This document shows positions 31,501 through 41,565 of a stretch of 47,354 nt of DNA, piece after piece. Origin of the DNA: Nemertoderma westbladi. Taxonomy: Eukaryota > Xenacoelomorpha > Nemertodermatida > Nemertodermatidae. The position numbers and the translations under genes are program-made. The notes beneath the pieces are model-generated. The model did not search any database. It was not told where the DNA came from and worked only from the letters and a program-made list of their open reading frames with translations. Every line of letters begins with the position of its first letter. Position 1 is the first letter of the stretch. Location: assembly GCA_032718475.1 (NCBI GenBank), contig JAUCBJ010005781.1:1-47354 (forward strand), read 5' to 3'.

Positions 31501-33055
31501 GACCAGCCAGTGCATAATCTTGTACTTTGGCAGCCTCATGGAGTGAATAAGCATGGTGGACAGCCCATGACTTTCTTGAGACGCATCTTAAAGGACACTG
31601 GCCTTGAAGATGCGGATGATCTAGCGAATGTCATGGGTGATAGGGAGTTGTGGCGGTGCAATTTTGTCGATAAGCCGGCACAGCATCTTAAAAATGCAGC
31701 TGCAATGCAGCATGCCGATCCTAGTAGTAGTACCGGTACCTACCTGCATACTGCTGCACTGGTATATAAAGAGCTGGGTCCCGGTTAGGTACCTACCCTG
31801 GCAGGAACCGGTAAGGATCTCCGACCCCTGGACCCGGTGCTAACCACATTTAACTTAGGCCTCCTACTGTACTATGTTAAATTATTGTCGGCTTAGGCTA
31901 GGCCTGATCTGATAAGAAATGAATATTTATTTTTGCGACAATTTCTGAATTTTGTTCAATAATTTCGGGAATTTTCTTAAGAAAAACAACGCGTGGCTAA
32001 TTTTATCTAGAAGTTGGTACCCTGTGTTATTTTTTTGTGCTCTTTCTATTTTCTACTGTGTTCGCTTGTGTTCTGTAAAAAGATCTAACCGAATTATAAT
32101 TTTTCGCAGGGTTTAGTCAAACAGGAGAAATGGAGGGAACTAAGTCAAACTGTTCCCCATTACATGTCGGGCGGCAGTAAAACTGTTGTCCTTCAGCAGA
32201 AGAATGCTGTCAGCGGGTCGCATTTCGCTTGTTGGAATTGCGATAAATCCTTAGTGGGTCGTCGATACGTGTTGAGGGAAGACCACCCATACTGCGTCAC
32301 GTGCTACGAGGATATTTTCGCGAACTCGTGTGAGGAATGTCACGTGATTATTGGTACCGATTCTAAGGTATGTGGTCAAAAAAGTCGAGTTCAGCAATAG
32401 TATCAGACTTTCACACTTTATGTCCCACGGTGTATCGGTACCCAGGCACTATGCTACAGTAAATGGGCGAATATTAGAGATAATATAATGGCCTATAAGG
32501 AAAGGCAGGCCTCAAGTTATCATCTTATCATCTACTTATCATTTTTAAACTGAAAACACCAATGTCTCGGCTATTTTAGCATCTTATTGAATTCTGTAAA
32601 CGCCATTGTGTTTCTGTGATATTGTTGCATCTAATTAATCTGGTTTTGAATTTGAGTCGTGAACCCCATTGCAACGTCTTATTACCAAAACCCAGCAACA
32701 CCAAGCAGATACAACAAATGATGAGACTACTACTATCGTAGAACGGATTAGCCTGGGAGTGATATATTCTATGGCAACCGGTTGGCGAGAGTGAAGGTGG
32801 TGGTCAACCATTGACAATCCTAAAGCGTCTGGTAAATAATACTCGTCTTGTTGCACTTTAAATATTTGTATGTATTCCAGGATTTATCTTATAAAGATAA
32901 ACATTGGCACGAACGATGTTTCGGTTGTTCGAGTTGTAAAGTTTCGCTGGTAGATAAGCCGTTCGGATCCAAAAACGATCGACTTTACTGCGCAGATTGC
33001 CATGATGAGCATTTTGCTTCGAGATGTGACGCCTGTAATAAAGTATTCAAAGCAG
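25412..33055 (+). CDS. EF-hand / FHL fusion protein, copy 2, 3' part not in window
   Basis: A tandem paralog of the 12919-23606 gene. Visible coding exons are 25412-25558, 26119-26292, 32110-32367 and 32881-33055 (251 residues plus one base). EF-hand 1 (DYNFSGHLAARE) and EF-hand 2 (DTDDNGKISIME) are present, then the linker, half-LIM and LIM1 up to CDACNKVFKAG. Exon lengths and phases equal copy 1 except exon 1, six codons shorter. The start is taken at 25412 by alignment with copy 1; an in-frame ATG at 25340 would add 24 hydrophobic residues. Exons for LIM2-LIM4 are not found before 47354, because intron 4 is minisatellite plus an LTR insertion of more than 14 kb. Whether they exist downstream cannot be told from here. 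The half-LIM/LIM1 part is nearly identical to copy 1 while the EF-hand part is diverged. Confidence 0.8.
26119..26292 (+). CDS. Copy 2 exon 2: EF-hand 2
   Basis: 174 bases, phase 0 at both ends, acceptor GGATTTCAG, donor GTGAGT. QFCWDTVHNRDP then the calcium loop DTDDNGKISIME and FFKQND. Roughly 75 percent nucleotide identity to copy 1 by eye, with many differences at third positions. Confidence 0.85.
26293..27407. other. 5' part of copy 2 intron 2
   Basis: AT-rich single-copy sequence with several TAGGCCTA-type motifs. A 64-codon frame at 26829-27023 shows no domain. No gene is seen. Confidence 0.5.
27603..27914. other. Sequence between left inverted arm and LINE
   Basis: About 310 bases, part of the presumed long-TIR element. 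It contains several AGGCCT and CGTACGTACTGTAC-type palindromic bits. No coding content was recognised. Confidence 0.45.
28395..28781 (+). pseudogene. LINE 5' open frame, function unknown
   Basis: A 128-codon frame rich in proline and serine, ending in TAA 15 bases before the endonuclease ATG. It has no zinc knuckle or coiled coil that would mark a classical ORF1. It is probably the upstream part of the endonuclease ORF in another frame, or 5' leader. Confidence 0.4.
28796..30313 (+). pseudogene. LINE endonuclease and start of reverse transcriptase
   Basis: A 505-codon frame. The first 230 residues match an exonuclease-endonuclease-phosphatase fold as found in LINEs: VGVQEHR (metal-binding E), LGDFNAS (catalytic D and N), SQLDHILF and SSDHRLIVAKV (terminal SDH motif). 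This enzyme nicks target DNA to prime reverse transcription. The opening WNVRTL-like strand seems missing or in another frame upstream. A connecting region rich in K, Q and S follows, then the beginning of RT (TNRASGVDGVPPEVFK) before the frame is lost at about 30290. Confidence 0.85.
30247..31788 (+). pseudogene. LINE reverse transcriptase and C-terminal domain
   Basis: The 513-codon frame is real from about VPQEMKTNKLVPVPKKGN; the first 15 or so codons overlap the previous frame and are shadow. RT motifs in order: FRGISLISIAAKLYNRIL, NHNGFRKGRGT, LIFVDFSKAFDSV (first catalytic D), GVLQGDTLAPFLF and LDFADDLGVL, where FADD replaces the usual YADD. Then FINSRKT, YLGSWIRKSGEDLRIRKGKA, LLYGSLCWAL and a C-terminal region with RRFAGHCFR. 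The domain is about full length for this type of LINE. Together with the frame break at about 30290 the element is probably not active as written. Confidence 0.88.
31777..31899. other. Sequence between LINE and right inverted arm
   Basis: About 120 bases with further GGTACC and CCGGT repeats just after the LINE end (31790-31812), then TTAGGCCTCC. Presumed remnant of the long-TIR element. Confidence 0.45.
32110..32367 (+). CDS. Copy 2 exon 3: linker, half-LIM, start of LIM1
   Basis: 258 bases, phase 0 at both ends, acceptor TTTTTCGCAG, donor GTATGT. The linker (GLVKQEKWRELS, YMSGGSK) is diverged from copy 1, but from 32212 to 32354 the DNA is identical to 15836-15978. The acceptor lies only 27 bases after the right inverted arm. 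Confidence 0.88.
32368..32880. other. Copy 2 intron 3
   Basis: 513 bases, compared with 163 in copy 1, and no similarity to the copy 1 intron was seen apart from the splice sites. No other feature is recognised. Confidence 0.6.
32881..33055 (+). CDS. Copy 2 exon 4: LIM1, start of LIM2
   Basis: Identical to 16155-16329 except for one synonymous A/G difference (GAA/GAG). Acceptor ATGTATTCCAG, donor GCAG|GTAAAT. Its last 22 bases are the first exonic half of the 38-bp array. Confidence 0.9.
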
Positions 33056-35934
33056 GTAAATATATAAACTCTATAATATAAAGTATTCAAAGCAGGTTAA
33101 TATATAAACTCTGTAATAAAGTATTTAACGCAGGTAAATATATAAACTCTATAATAAAGTATTTAGCGCAGGTAAATATATAAACTCTGTAATAAAGTAT
33201 TCAAAGCAGGTAAATATATAAACTCTATAATAAAGTATTTAACGCAGGTAAATATATAAACTCTGTAATAAAGTATTCAAAGCATGTAAATATATAAACT
33301 CTGTAATAAAGTATTCAAAGCATGTAAATATATAAACTCTGTAATAAAGTATTCAAAGCAGGTAAATATATAAACTCTATAATAAAGTATTTAACGCAGG
33401 TAAATATATAAACTCTGTAATAAAGTATTCAAAGCAGGTAAATATATAAACTCTATATTAAAGTATTCAAAGCAGGTAAATATATAAACTTTATAATAAA
33501 GTATTAAAAGCAGGTAAATATATAAACTCTGTAATAAAGTATTCAAATCATGTAAATATATAAACTCTGTAATAAAGTATTCAAAGCAGGTAAATATATA
33601 AACTCTGTAATAAAGTATTCAAAGCCGGTAAATATATAAACTCTGTAATAAAGTATTCAAAGCCGGTAAATATATAAACTCTGTAATAAAGTATTGAAAG
33701 CAGGTAAATATATAAACTCTATAATAAGTATTCAAGGCAGGTAAATATATGAACTCTGTAATAAAGTATTCAAAGCAGGTAAATATATAAACTTTATAGT
33801 AAAGTATTGAAAGCAGGTAAATATATAAACTTTATAGTAAAGTATTGAAAGCAGGTAAATATATAAACTTTATAGTAAAGTATTCAAAGCAGGTAAATAT
33901 ATAAACTCTATAATAAGTATTCAAGGCAGGTAAATATATGAACTCTGTAATAAAGTATTCAAAGCAGGTAAATATATAAACTTTATAGTAAAGTATTGAA
34001 AGCAGGTAAATATATAAACTTTATAGTAAAGTATTGAAAGCAGGTAAATATATAAACTCTGTAATAAAGTATTCAAAGCAGGTAAATATATAAACTCTAT
34101 AGTAAAGTATTTAACGCAGGTAAATATATAAACTCTGTAATAAAGTATTCAAAGCAGATAAATATTTAAACTCTGTAATAAAGTATTTAACGCAGGTAAA
34201 TATATAAACTCTGTAATAAAGTATTCAAAGCAGGTAAATATATAAACTCTATAATAAAGTATTCAAAGCAGGTAAATATATAAACATTGTAATAAAGTAT
34301 TCAAAGCAGATAAATATATAAACTCTGTAATAAAGTATTCAAAGCAGGTTAATATATAAACTCTGTAATAAAGTATTCAACGCAGGTAAATATATAAACT
34401 CTGTAATAAAGTATTCAAAGCAGGTAAATATATAAACTCTATAATAAAGTATTCAAAGCAGGTAAACATATAAACTCTGTAATAAAGTATTCAAAGCAGG
34501 TAAATATTTAAACTCTGTAATAAAGTATTCAAAGCAGGTAAATATATAAACTCTGTAATAAAGTATTCAAGGCAGGTAAATATATAAACTCTGTAATAAA
34601 GTATTCAAAGCAGGTAAATATATAAACTCTGTAATAAAGTATTCAAAGCAGGTAAATATATAAACTCTGTAATAAAGTATTCAAAGCAGGTAAATATATA
34701 AACTTTATAGTAAAGTATTGGAAGCAGGTAAATATATAAACTCTGTAATAAAGTATTCAAAGCAGGTAAATATATAAACTCTGTAATAAAGTATTTAACG
34801 CAGGTAAATATATAAACTCTAATAAAGTATTCAAAGCAGGTAAATATATAAACTCTGTAATAAAGGATTCAAAGCAGGTAAATATATAAACTCCGTAATA
34901 AAGTATTCAAAGCAGGTAAATATATAAACTCTGTAATAAATTATTCAAAGCAGGTAAATATTTAAACTCTGTAATAAAGTATTTAAAGCAGGTAAATATA
35001 TAAACTCTGTAATAAAGTATTTAAAGCAGGTAAATATATAAACTCTGTAGGCCTAATAAAGTATTCAAAGCTGGTAAATATATAAACTCTGTAATAAAGT
35101 ATTCAAAGCAGGTAAATATATAAACTCTGTAATAAAGTATTTAAAGCAGGTAAATATATAAACTCTGTAGGCCTAATAATTAAGTATAATTAAGTATTCT
35201 TATAAGCTAATTAAGTATTCAAAGCAGGTAAATATATAAACTCTGTAATAAAGTATTCAAAGCAGGTAAATATATAAACTCTGTAATAAAGTATTTAAAG
35301 CAGGTAAATATATAAACTCTGTATCTGTAATAAAGTATTCAAAGCAGGTAAATATATAAACTCTATAATAAAGTATTCAAAGCAGGTAAATATATAAACT
35401 CTGTAGGCCTAATAAATTATTCAAAGCAGGTAAATATATAAACTCTGTAATAAAGTATTCAAAGCAAGTAAATATATAAATTCTGTAATAAAGTATTCAA
35501 AGCAGGTAAATATATTAACTTTATAGTAAAGTATTGAAAGCAGGTAAATATATAAACTCTGTAATAAAGTATTCAAAGCAGGTAAATATATAAACTCTGT
35601 AGGCCTAATAAATTATTCAAAGCAGGTAAATATATAAACTCTGTAATAAAGTATTCAAAGCAAGTAAAAATATAAATTCTGTAATAAAGTATTCAAAGCA
35701 GGTAAATATATAAACTATATAGTAAAGTATTGAAAGCAGGTAAATATATAAACTCTGTAATAAAGTATTCAAAGCAGGTAAATATATAAACTCTGTAATA
35801 AAGTATTCAAAGCTTGTAAATATATAAACTCTGTAATAAAGAATTCAAAGCAGGTAAATATATAAACTTTATAATAAAGTATTGAAAGCAGGTAAATATA
35901 TAAACTCTGTAATAAAGTATTCAAAGCCGGTAAA
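33034..35934 (+). repeat. 38-bp donor-site minisatellite, block A of copy 2, about 76 units
   Basis: Same unit as in copy 1 intron 4, again beginning at the exon 4 boundary. Variants include TTTATAGTAAAG, CATGTAAAT and a clean insertion that turns TGTAATAAAG into TGTAGGCCTAATAAAG at about 35046, 35166, 35403 and 35598. A non-repeat interruption lies at about 35170-35215. The array is cut at 35934 by the LTR element. Confidence 0.97.
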
Positions 35935-36524
35935 TGTGACGGGATCAGAGGATCCCGACCGGTTAATTTTGTGTTACGCGTCACCGCACGATTGAGAAAA
36001 GAGTTTGTTGTTGTTATTCTGATCTTGATATAAACTGTTGATAATATAATATATGTAATAGCACAGTTGGAATAATGCAGTAAAGAATGATGTACCGGTA
36101 GTGATTGATAATAATGGTGGCGGCGGTGACGGTACTAAAGTGTCACCGATCTGCCCTATGTGACTGAGATAACTGAACTGGTAATGTAAATTGATTCATA
36201 ATATATATTCACCCTTACACTACTGTGGCCTTAGTACCTAGCGGATGCTCTCTTCCCTGTCCCTGATTCGTTAGTACACTAATTCTCGGCTCCCACCTCT
36301 GTGGGAGTGCTTCCCCCCCCCCCCCCCCGCTGCTGTTACTTTCCCTCTCCAGGAGGTTTAACCTCTGACCACCCTTTGTGTGGCTTTTTGGGGTTTGTTG
36401 TCCCCGTTATTGGTTGTGTGATACGAGGTTAATTGGGATTAATCTCGTATCCCCAATATTGCTGAAAAGGTGCCACTGCTCTACTTTATGGGGGTAATGT
36501 GAGGCGGAATTGAATCCGCTCACA
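35935..36524 (-). repeat. LTR, left (3' LTR of the element)
   Basis: About 590 bp, paired with 43317-43912. Contains a C homopolymer (about 36312-36327) whose length differs from the other LTR. Confidence 0.95.
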
Positions 36525-36779
36525 CTCCCCCCCCATGCTATCTTCCTAGTGAGGAGATAGCATCAACCTCTATGAGTGCGCTTCAATTCCGCTGGAACCT
36601 GATCTACTATCGGGTGTGGGGTGGAGTTCTCTTACTTGGAGTCGGCTTTCCAGGCCGCTCCCTCTGGGTATGATGTTACTACCCCTTCTTGGTGCAACCG
36701 CAACCTATGTTGCACCAAGACATCTGGCGTCTCGGTTTGAGACAATTGTGGATTTCTCTCACACAATTTTAAAAAGCTC

Positions 36780-37560
36780 TCTCATTCAAACTCTAACTTC
36801 TCACTCTAACTCTCTTCTAACTCCACTCTAACTCCGCTCTGCTCTCTCCCCACACCTGAATCGCACTCGTCTGCACTCTCTCTCGCCAACAGCTCCTCTC
36901 CATACTCCTCTCATACTGCCCCCAAAGGCGCTAAGTCTCTTATGCTACCCCTGTGCTATCATTCTATCTACTTACTACTTACTTGCTACTTACTATCTAA
37001 CTCTCTTACTACTTACTTACTAACTACTTACTATCTAACTCTCTAATTTTACTAACTCTAACTAGCTCTCTAACTCTACTAACTCTTCTACCTCTACGAA
37101 CTCCTAACTCTCTGACTCCTCTAAGTCTACTAACTCTCTAGCCCTCTAACTAGAACTCTCTAACTCTACCAACTCTTCTAACTACGTGGCGCTTTCGGTG
37201 CCCACAACCACTCTGTTACTACCTCCATCTACGTGGCGCTTTCGGTGCCCACAACCACTCTACTACTACTTTCTACGTGGCGCTTACGGTGCCCACAACC
37301 CCTCTACTACCCTCGTGGTATGTCTATATACCACACTCCCTTACCCGCCGACTTCTAACCTAACGGTCTAACTTCTACTAACTTTCTTACTTACCTACTA
37401 CTCTAACTTCTACTAACTTATCTGACTACTAACTTCTTACTATCTTCTACTAACTTTCTACTTCTAACTTTCTACTTACTATCTTCTACTAACTATTACT
37501 TTCTACTTTCTACTTATTTATTATTTAATTATTTTTAATTTATTTAATTATTTTGTGTGG
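36780..37560. repeat. CT-rich low-complexity tract inside the LTR element
   Basis: Irregular repeats of CTAACTCT and CTACTTACT on the plus strand, AG-rich on the element's sense strand. Embedded at 37183, 37230 and 37274 are three copies of a roughly 46-bp unit starting TACGTGGCGCTTTCGGTGCC. This occupies the place where pol would be in a complete element. Confidence 0.8.
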
Positions 37561-37914
37561 GAAGGGCGTCTCGCCCTCATTCCCACCCCCCTCAGTCCAA
37601 CATTTGGACGACTAAACTCTAAGGTGCCCCTCTATCTTCCACAGTCCTCCTGAGGCACTTCCCCCTGTCCTCCCTATACTTCCTCTCTATTCTCACCCCC
37701 TCCTCGCCAATTCCAAGTCCTCGAGGAATTGTTCTCCCTTCTTCCTGCCACCCTAAAATCGGGTCTCTCCGCCGCCTTCTTAATTTCCTCGTCTCCTGGC
37801 ATCAAAATGCCACCTCCCACCTTGTTGTCTCCCGGCGGCAGAATGAAAAGAAAGTGAAAGAACAGAGAAAACAGAACGTACAATAGTAATCCTATCCCTT
37901 TCCATCCTGTCTTC

Positions 37915-38838
37915 TTACTCGACCTCCCCTTTGTCGGTATGCCTCTCAACCGGACCGGCGTCTCTTCCGGACACTCCTCTGGACACTCCTCCGGACACTC
38001 CTCCTGGACTGTTGTCCTCCGGACATCTCGCCGTCCACTCCTCCGGGTTGTCCTCCGGACATCTCGCTGTCCGCTCCTCTCCATCCCCATACCGATACTT
38101 GCTGGGACCCTTGTTCCATCCCATTGCCTCTAAGTCTTCCGCGTCAAATCCATTCTCCTCCGCCCACTCTCCTACTGTTACTTCCCCGTCTGGCTCATCT
38201 ACCATCTCCGGTTTCTTCTCTTCGTCCTCTGCGTCTACGGTGCCTGGTAACATGCACCCTGATGTCTCCGTCACCCTGGATGGAATCTTGGTTTTAACTG
38301 GGCCGCTAAGCGTCCATCCGAACGGCGTGAGGATCGCCGTCGGATCCCGCTGTCTGTCTTCGCCGAAGACCGTCTGCATTCTCTCGTGGGCCGTCGGGCA
38401 GTCCATTCCTACTATAATGGATACCTTCCTAACGTCCACCTCTGGTATTGAGAAATCGATACTGTCCAGGAATCTATATTGTTCGACTTCAATGTTGGTT
38501 GGTCGCCTGGCGTTGATATTTATCGATTCTATCACCTGGATGGGGTCGATCGTCGCCCCATAATCGCATCCCGGTGCTATCGCTGCTATCTTGCACCGCC
38601 CCGTCCTCATCTCCAGGACCTCATCCTTACTTGAGACGGTAGTTACCACCATCCTATTCGGCCTCGTCTTTAGCCCTATCTCTTCGGCCACCCAATTCTC
38701 CACCAGCGTGAAGGCTGCTCCGCTGTCGACCAGCATTAATGTTGTGACTGATCGGCCGCCTCGTCCTGTTATCTTCACTGGTACTACCCCGAGTAGTACT
38801 TTCCTCTTTCTCCTTGCTCCTGTCGTGCTTGTAGCCAT
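37915..38838 (-). pseudogene. Retroelement aspartic protease (BEL/Pao, DUF1758-like) and downstream tail
   Basis: 307 codons on the minus strand. VLLGVVPVKI followed by LMLVDSGAAFTLVE carries the catalytic D-S-G of a retropepsin. Further on, IIVGMDCP and LTPFGWTLSGP match the region between protease and RT in BEL/Pao polyproteins. After about residue 200 the sequence becomes acidic and then repetitive (a PEEC-like repeat from a CGGACACTCCT tandem at 37960-38050), and no RT follows. The frame overlaps the zinc-knuckle frame by 55 bases in a different phase: a frameshift, either decay, sequencing error or programmed. Confidence 0.8.
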
Positions 38839-39090
38839 TGTTTGGCCTCCAGTCTCATCGTCTCTATTGCTGTTTCTCTACACTCTCCGGATCTGTGTCC
38901 TTCTACCACACAACGATGACATAGTCCGTTTGCGTCTGTGTAGGCTATACGATCTTGTTTGGGCAACGCTTGCCAGTGCTTACAACTCATGGTCTTATGG
39001 GTTCCGTCCCGATGTAATTGACATTCGAATCCTGGATTATAGCGTTCCCTGTATAGTCCCTCACGTATCGCGCGTAGGTTTATATCTACC
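38784..39090 (-). pseudogene. Gag zinc-knuckle region
   Basis: On the minus strand, CQLHRDGTHKTMSC then LCHRCVVEGHRSGEC, a C-x2-C-x4-H-x4-C retroviral-type zinc knuckle preceded by a second Cys/His-rich motif as in BEL/Pao Gag. The frame is open from about 39090 to 38784 and out of phase with the Gag core upstream. Confidence 0.75.
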
Positions 39091-40219
39091 TGATTTAGTG
39101 TTTTGGTTATCTAGACTCGGCCTACTGGGTATGTTGGGATTATGTTTATTTGTGGTGTTATTTTCTTTCTGTCCCTGCCACGGTGTGGCCCTACTCCCAG
39201 CTAACTGTGGACTAGCAGTCCCCTGTGTGGCCGCGTGTGGTAGCGACTGTCTTACTCTCGGGAATGGATCTGCAGGATTGTGTTCGGGTTTAGGCCTGTT
39301 GTATTCGGTCTTCGGTGCCTTCCCCAAACTATCCTCACTATAGACTGGGTCTGTAATCAACTCGGCTTCGTAGTTGAGGAAGTTTGACATTTCCTCTAGC
39401 CCTGGCTCCGCACCTTTCTTCTCCCGAGTGGAGAAGGCGATCTTCCTCCACTTGCTCCGTAACCAGATCGGCAGTGCCTGCGCTATCGTGGTGATGTTAT
39501 TAGATGCGTTGAGTTCGTATGGCGCGTCTAGCGTCTTCAACACGATTAGCGCCTTCTCGACTTTGTTCGCAAACGTCTTTATGCTAACGGGGTTATCCTG
39601 TAGGCCACCCGATGTTATACCTCTCAGGGTCTGCCGGATGATCTTGGCCGGGTGCCCGTACTCCCTGTCTAGCGCCCGCCATGCAGTCGTGAAGCCACCC
39701 TCGATGCCCTGGTACTGCCTCACGATGTCGTATGCTGGGCCTCCTGTATACACCTGTAGATATTTTAGGCACTCCGCCTGCGTCAGGTTCTTCTGTCAAT
39801 ATTTCATTGCTGTACATGCGCCGAAATTGCAGGTATTCTTCCGGCCTACTTCCGTCGAATTTAAATGGTTCTACTGGTGGTAACTCGATCCTGGTCTTCA
39901 ATGCATCGATTAATGTAGCCATTCCCATCGCCTGTGCTTCCAATGGGTTCGATGGATGCTGTACAGATTCTCCCGTTGGGTGCGGTCCGCCCGTCCTGTC
40001 TGTTGCCCTCCTTTGCGTCGGATATATCATTGGGGGTAACGGCCCCCTCCATATTTCCGTGTCGCACGACCTGTTCTCGTCCAGGGGGTTCGATGTTCTT
40101 ATTCCTGTTTGAGTATATTGTTGATATTGTAATGGGGGAATGTCACCCTGTCCCCCCCCCCCCCCCCCACCGGTATGTTTGGTACTGGGGTTGATGTTAA
40201 TATATTGGGGCCCATACAT
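39061..40219 (-). pseudogene. Gag core (DUF1759-like), frameshifted
   Basis: The minus-strand frame 40219-39593 contains LPPVEPFKFDGSRPEEYLQF, the typical beginning of the BEL/Pao Gag core. Near 39790 the homologous reading passes to the frame 39753-39061 (YTGGPAYDIV, then FTTAWRALDREYGHP, then LPIWLRSKWRKIA and MSNFLNYEAELITDPVY). At least one frameshift therefore breaks it. In complete elements this protein packages RNA and forms the particle. Confidence 0.72.
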
Positions 40220-40902
40220 CTATCTGCAATAACTCTCCCCTCCCCTGGATATATGTTATGTCCCTGGATATTATAGTCATGCTGCTGTGCTGGTACCGAT
40301 ATAGGCCTATCCACTTCTTGCCTACCTACCGGTATGTACTCCGCGACTTCCGGATCTAATCCCGTCGTTCGCGCTATCCTATCGCCTACACTATCTCTCC
40401 CAGCATGGCCTATAGTATGTGCAGTAAGGCCTACAGTATGTCCTGCAGTCTGCATGTGCCCTTCCGAACCGAAGTTTAATCTTCTCGAATCTCGAAGCTC
40501 CCCGCGACTACCGTACTCTCGATCGGCAGCTATATCCCGTCGGGAAGTTTCTCTTCGATCCCCTCTCCTGTTCTCGTCTTCGTATCGGTACGTCCTGTAC
40601 CCCTCTCCTGGCGTGCGGTGTGTTTCTCCGGGGCGACGGCAATCTCCCGGAGTTCGACCCCACTGACTCCCTAACTCCATCTCTACTATCGACGGCTCGC
40701 TATCCATCCTCGCTCTCCGGTTGCTCCTAGCAACGATTCTTCTATTATTCTCTTCACTTCTTCTCTCTTCGACCTCTCGGTTAAACTCTACTAATCTTCT
40801 TCTCTCTTCTGACTGGGCTCGACATCTCGTCGCTCGCCCACTCTCGGCGCTAACATCTGACTCTACTCTGTCCGGCTGGACCCTCCTGGGGATACTCGCC
40901 AT
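40099..40902 (-). pseudogene. Charged Gag-region open frame
   Basis: 267 codons, very rich in R and E (EERRRLVEFNREVEERRSEE), then R/G/T-rich, ending in a glycine run from the C homopolymer at about 40157-40170. No domain was recognised; position and orientation suggest the N-terminal part of Gag. Confidence 0.5.
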
Positions 40903-40973
40903 CCCCCTACTATTCTCCGTCGTCGGGTGCCGCGGTTCACCTAACTTGCCCCGCGCATTATCCGCCGACGCCT

Positions 40974-41350
40974 GTGGGACATTCTCTGCCCCCCCCCCCC
41001 CCCCTCTCGCTACTAATCTCTCGTGGTGGGGCGCCCGTAGCCCCCCCCCCCCCCCACCCGCTGCTTCTTACTTCACTACTTCTTACTTCACTTCTACGTC
41101 CCTCTTGTGGGACATTCTCTGCCCCCCCTCTCTCGCCACTAATCTTCCGTGGTGGGGCGCCCGTAGCCCCCCCCCCCCCCACTCGCCACTTCTAACTTCA
41201 CTATCTCTTACTTCACTTCTACGTCCCTCTTGTGGGACATTCTCTGCCCCCCTCTCTCGCCACTAATCTTCCGTGGTGGGGCGCCCGTAGCCCCCCCCCC
41301 CCCCACTCGCCACTTCTAACTTCACTATCTCTTACTTCACTTCTACACCC
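40974..41350. repeat. Tandem repeat of about 125-133 bp, three copies, in Gag region
   Basis: Units start GTGGGACATTCTCTGCCCCC at 40974, 41107 and 41232. Each contains C homopolymers of 8-16 bases whose true lengths may be uncertain. Confidence 0.88.
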
Positions 41351-41404
41351 CTCTCTAGTCGACGCACTGTCTCTACTGCGGCTGGGTCTACTCACCCCTC
41401 GCCT

Positions 41405-41565
41405 CTCCCTGTGCAACTGCGTGGCCTGGCAGGCTCCCATCGGGTTGACTCACCCCCGCTACTCCCTGCCTAACTACGTGGCCTTGCAGGCTCCCGTCGG
41501 GGTCACTCACCCCGCTACTCCCTGCGTACTAACTACGTTGCCTTGCAGGCTCTCAGTTGGCCGGA
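41405..41565. repeat. Tandem repeat of about 58 bp, three copies
   Basis: Units contain AACTACGTGGCCTTGCAGGC at about 41415, 41472 and 41531. It lies immediately next to the previous repeat. Confidence 0.8.

Larger units (their letters stand above)
27915..31776 (+). mobile_element. LINE (non-LTR retrotransposon) with 46-bp flanking direct repeats
   Basis: The body carries an apurinic-type endonuclease (28796-30313) and a reverse transcriptase with C-terminal region (30247-31788), in that order. The 5' part (about 28030-28400) holds two imperfect copies of a roughly 125-bp monomer with GGCTGCAGGGG / GGCAGCAAGGG and CCACTGCGAC blocks. A 46-bp sequence starting TACCGGTACCTACCTGCATA is present at both ends (27915-27960 and 31731-31776) with two mismatches; it may be a long target duplication or part of the element. 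The three reading frames differ, so at least two frameshifts break it. The domain set fits RTE/CR1/L2-like LINEs; I cannot assign the clade. Confidence 0.85.
27408..32082. mobile_element. Long-TIR (foldback-like) element interrupted by a LINE
   Basis: The left arm 27408-27602 and right arm 31900-32082 are inverted repeats of each other. Shared blocks, read on the left strand, include TTTTTACAGAACACAAGCG, AAAATTAGCCACGCGTTG, GAAATTATTGAA and AAATATTCATTTCTTATCA. Identity is about 80 percent with a few indels. The arms are 4.3 kb apart, and nearly all of that is LINE. The likely history is a DNA element with long terminal inverted repeats in intron 2 that later received a LINE; no transposase is visible and no target duplication could be recognised. 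The right arm ends only 27 bases before exon 3. Confidence 0.7.

Noticed and set aside
37931-38563. Long plus-strand frames inside the LTR element (37931-38563, 38591-39343, 40721-41266, 41232-41624)
   Set aside because: They overlap the recognisable minus-strand protease, zinc knuckle and Gag frames or C-rich tandem repeats, and have no domain of their own.
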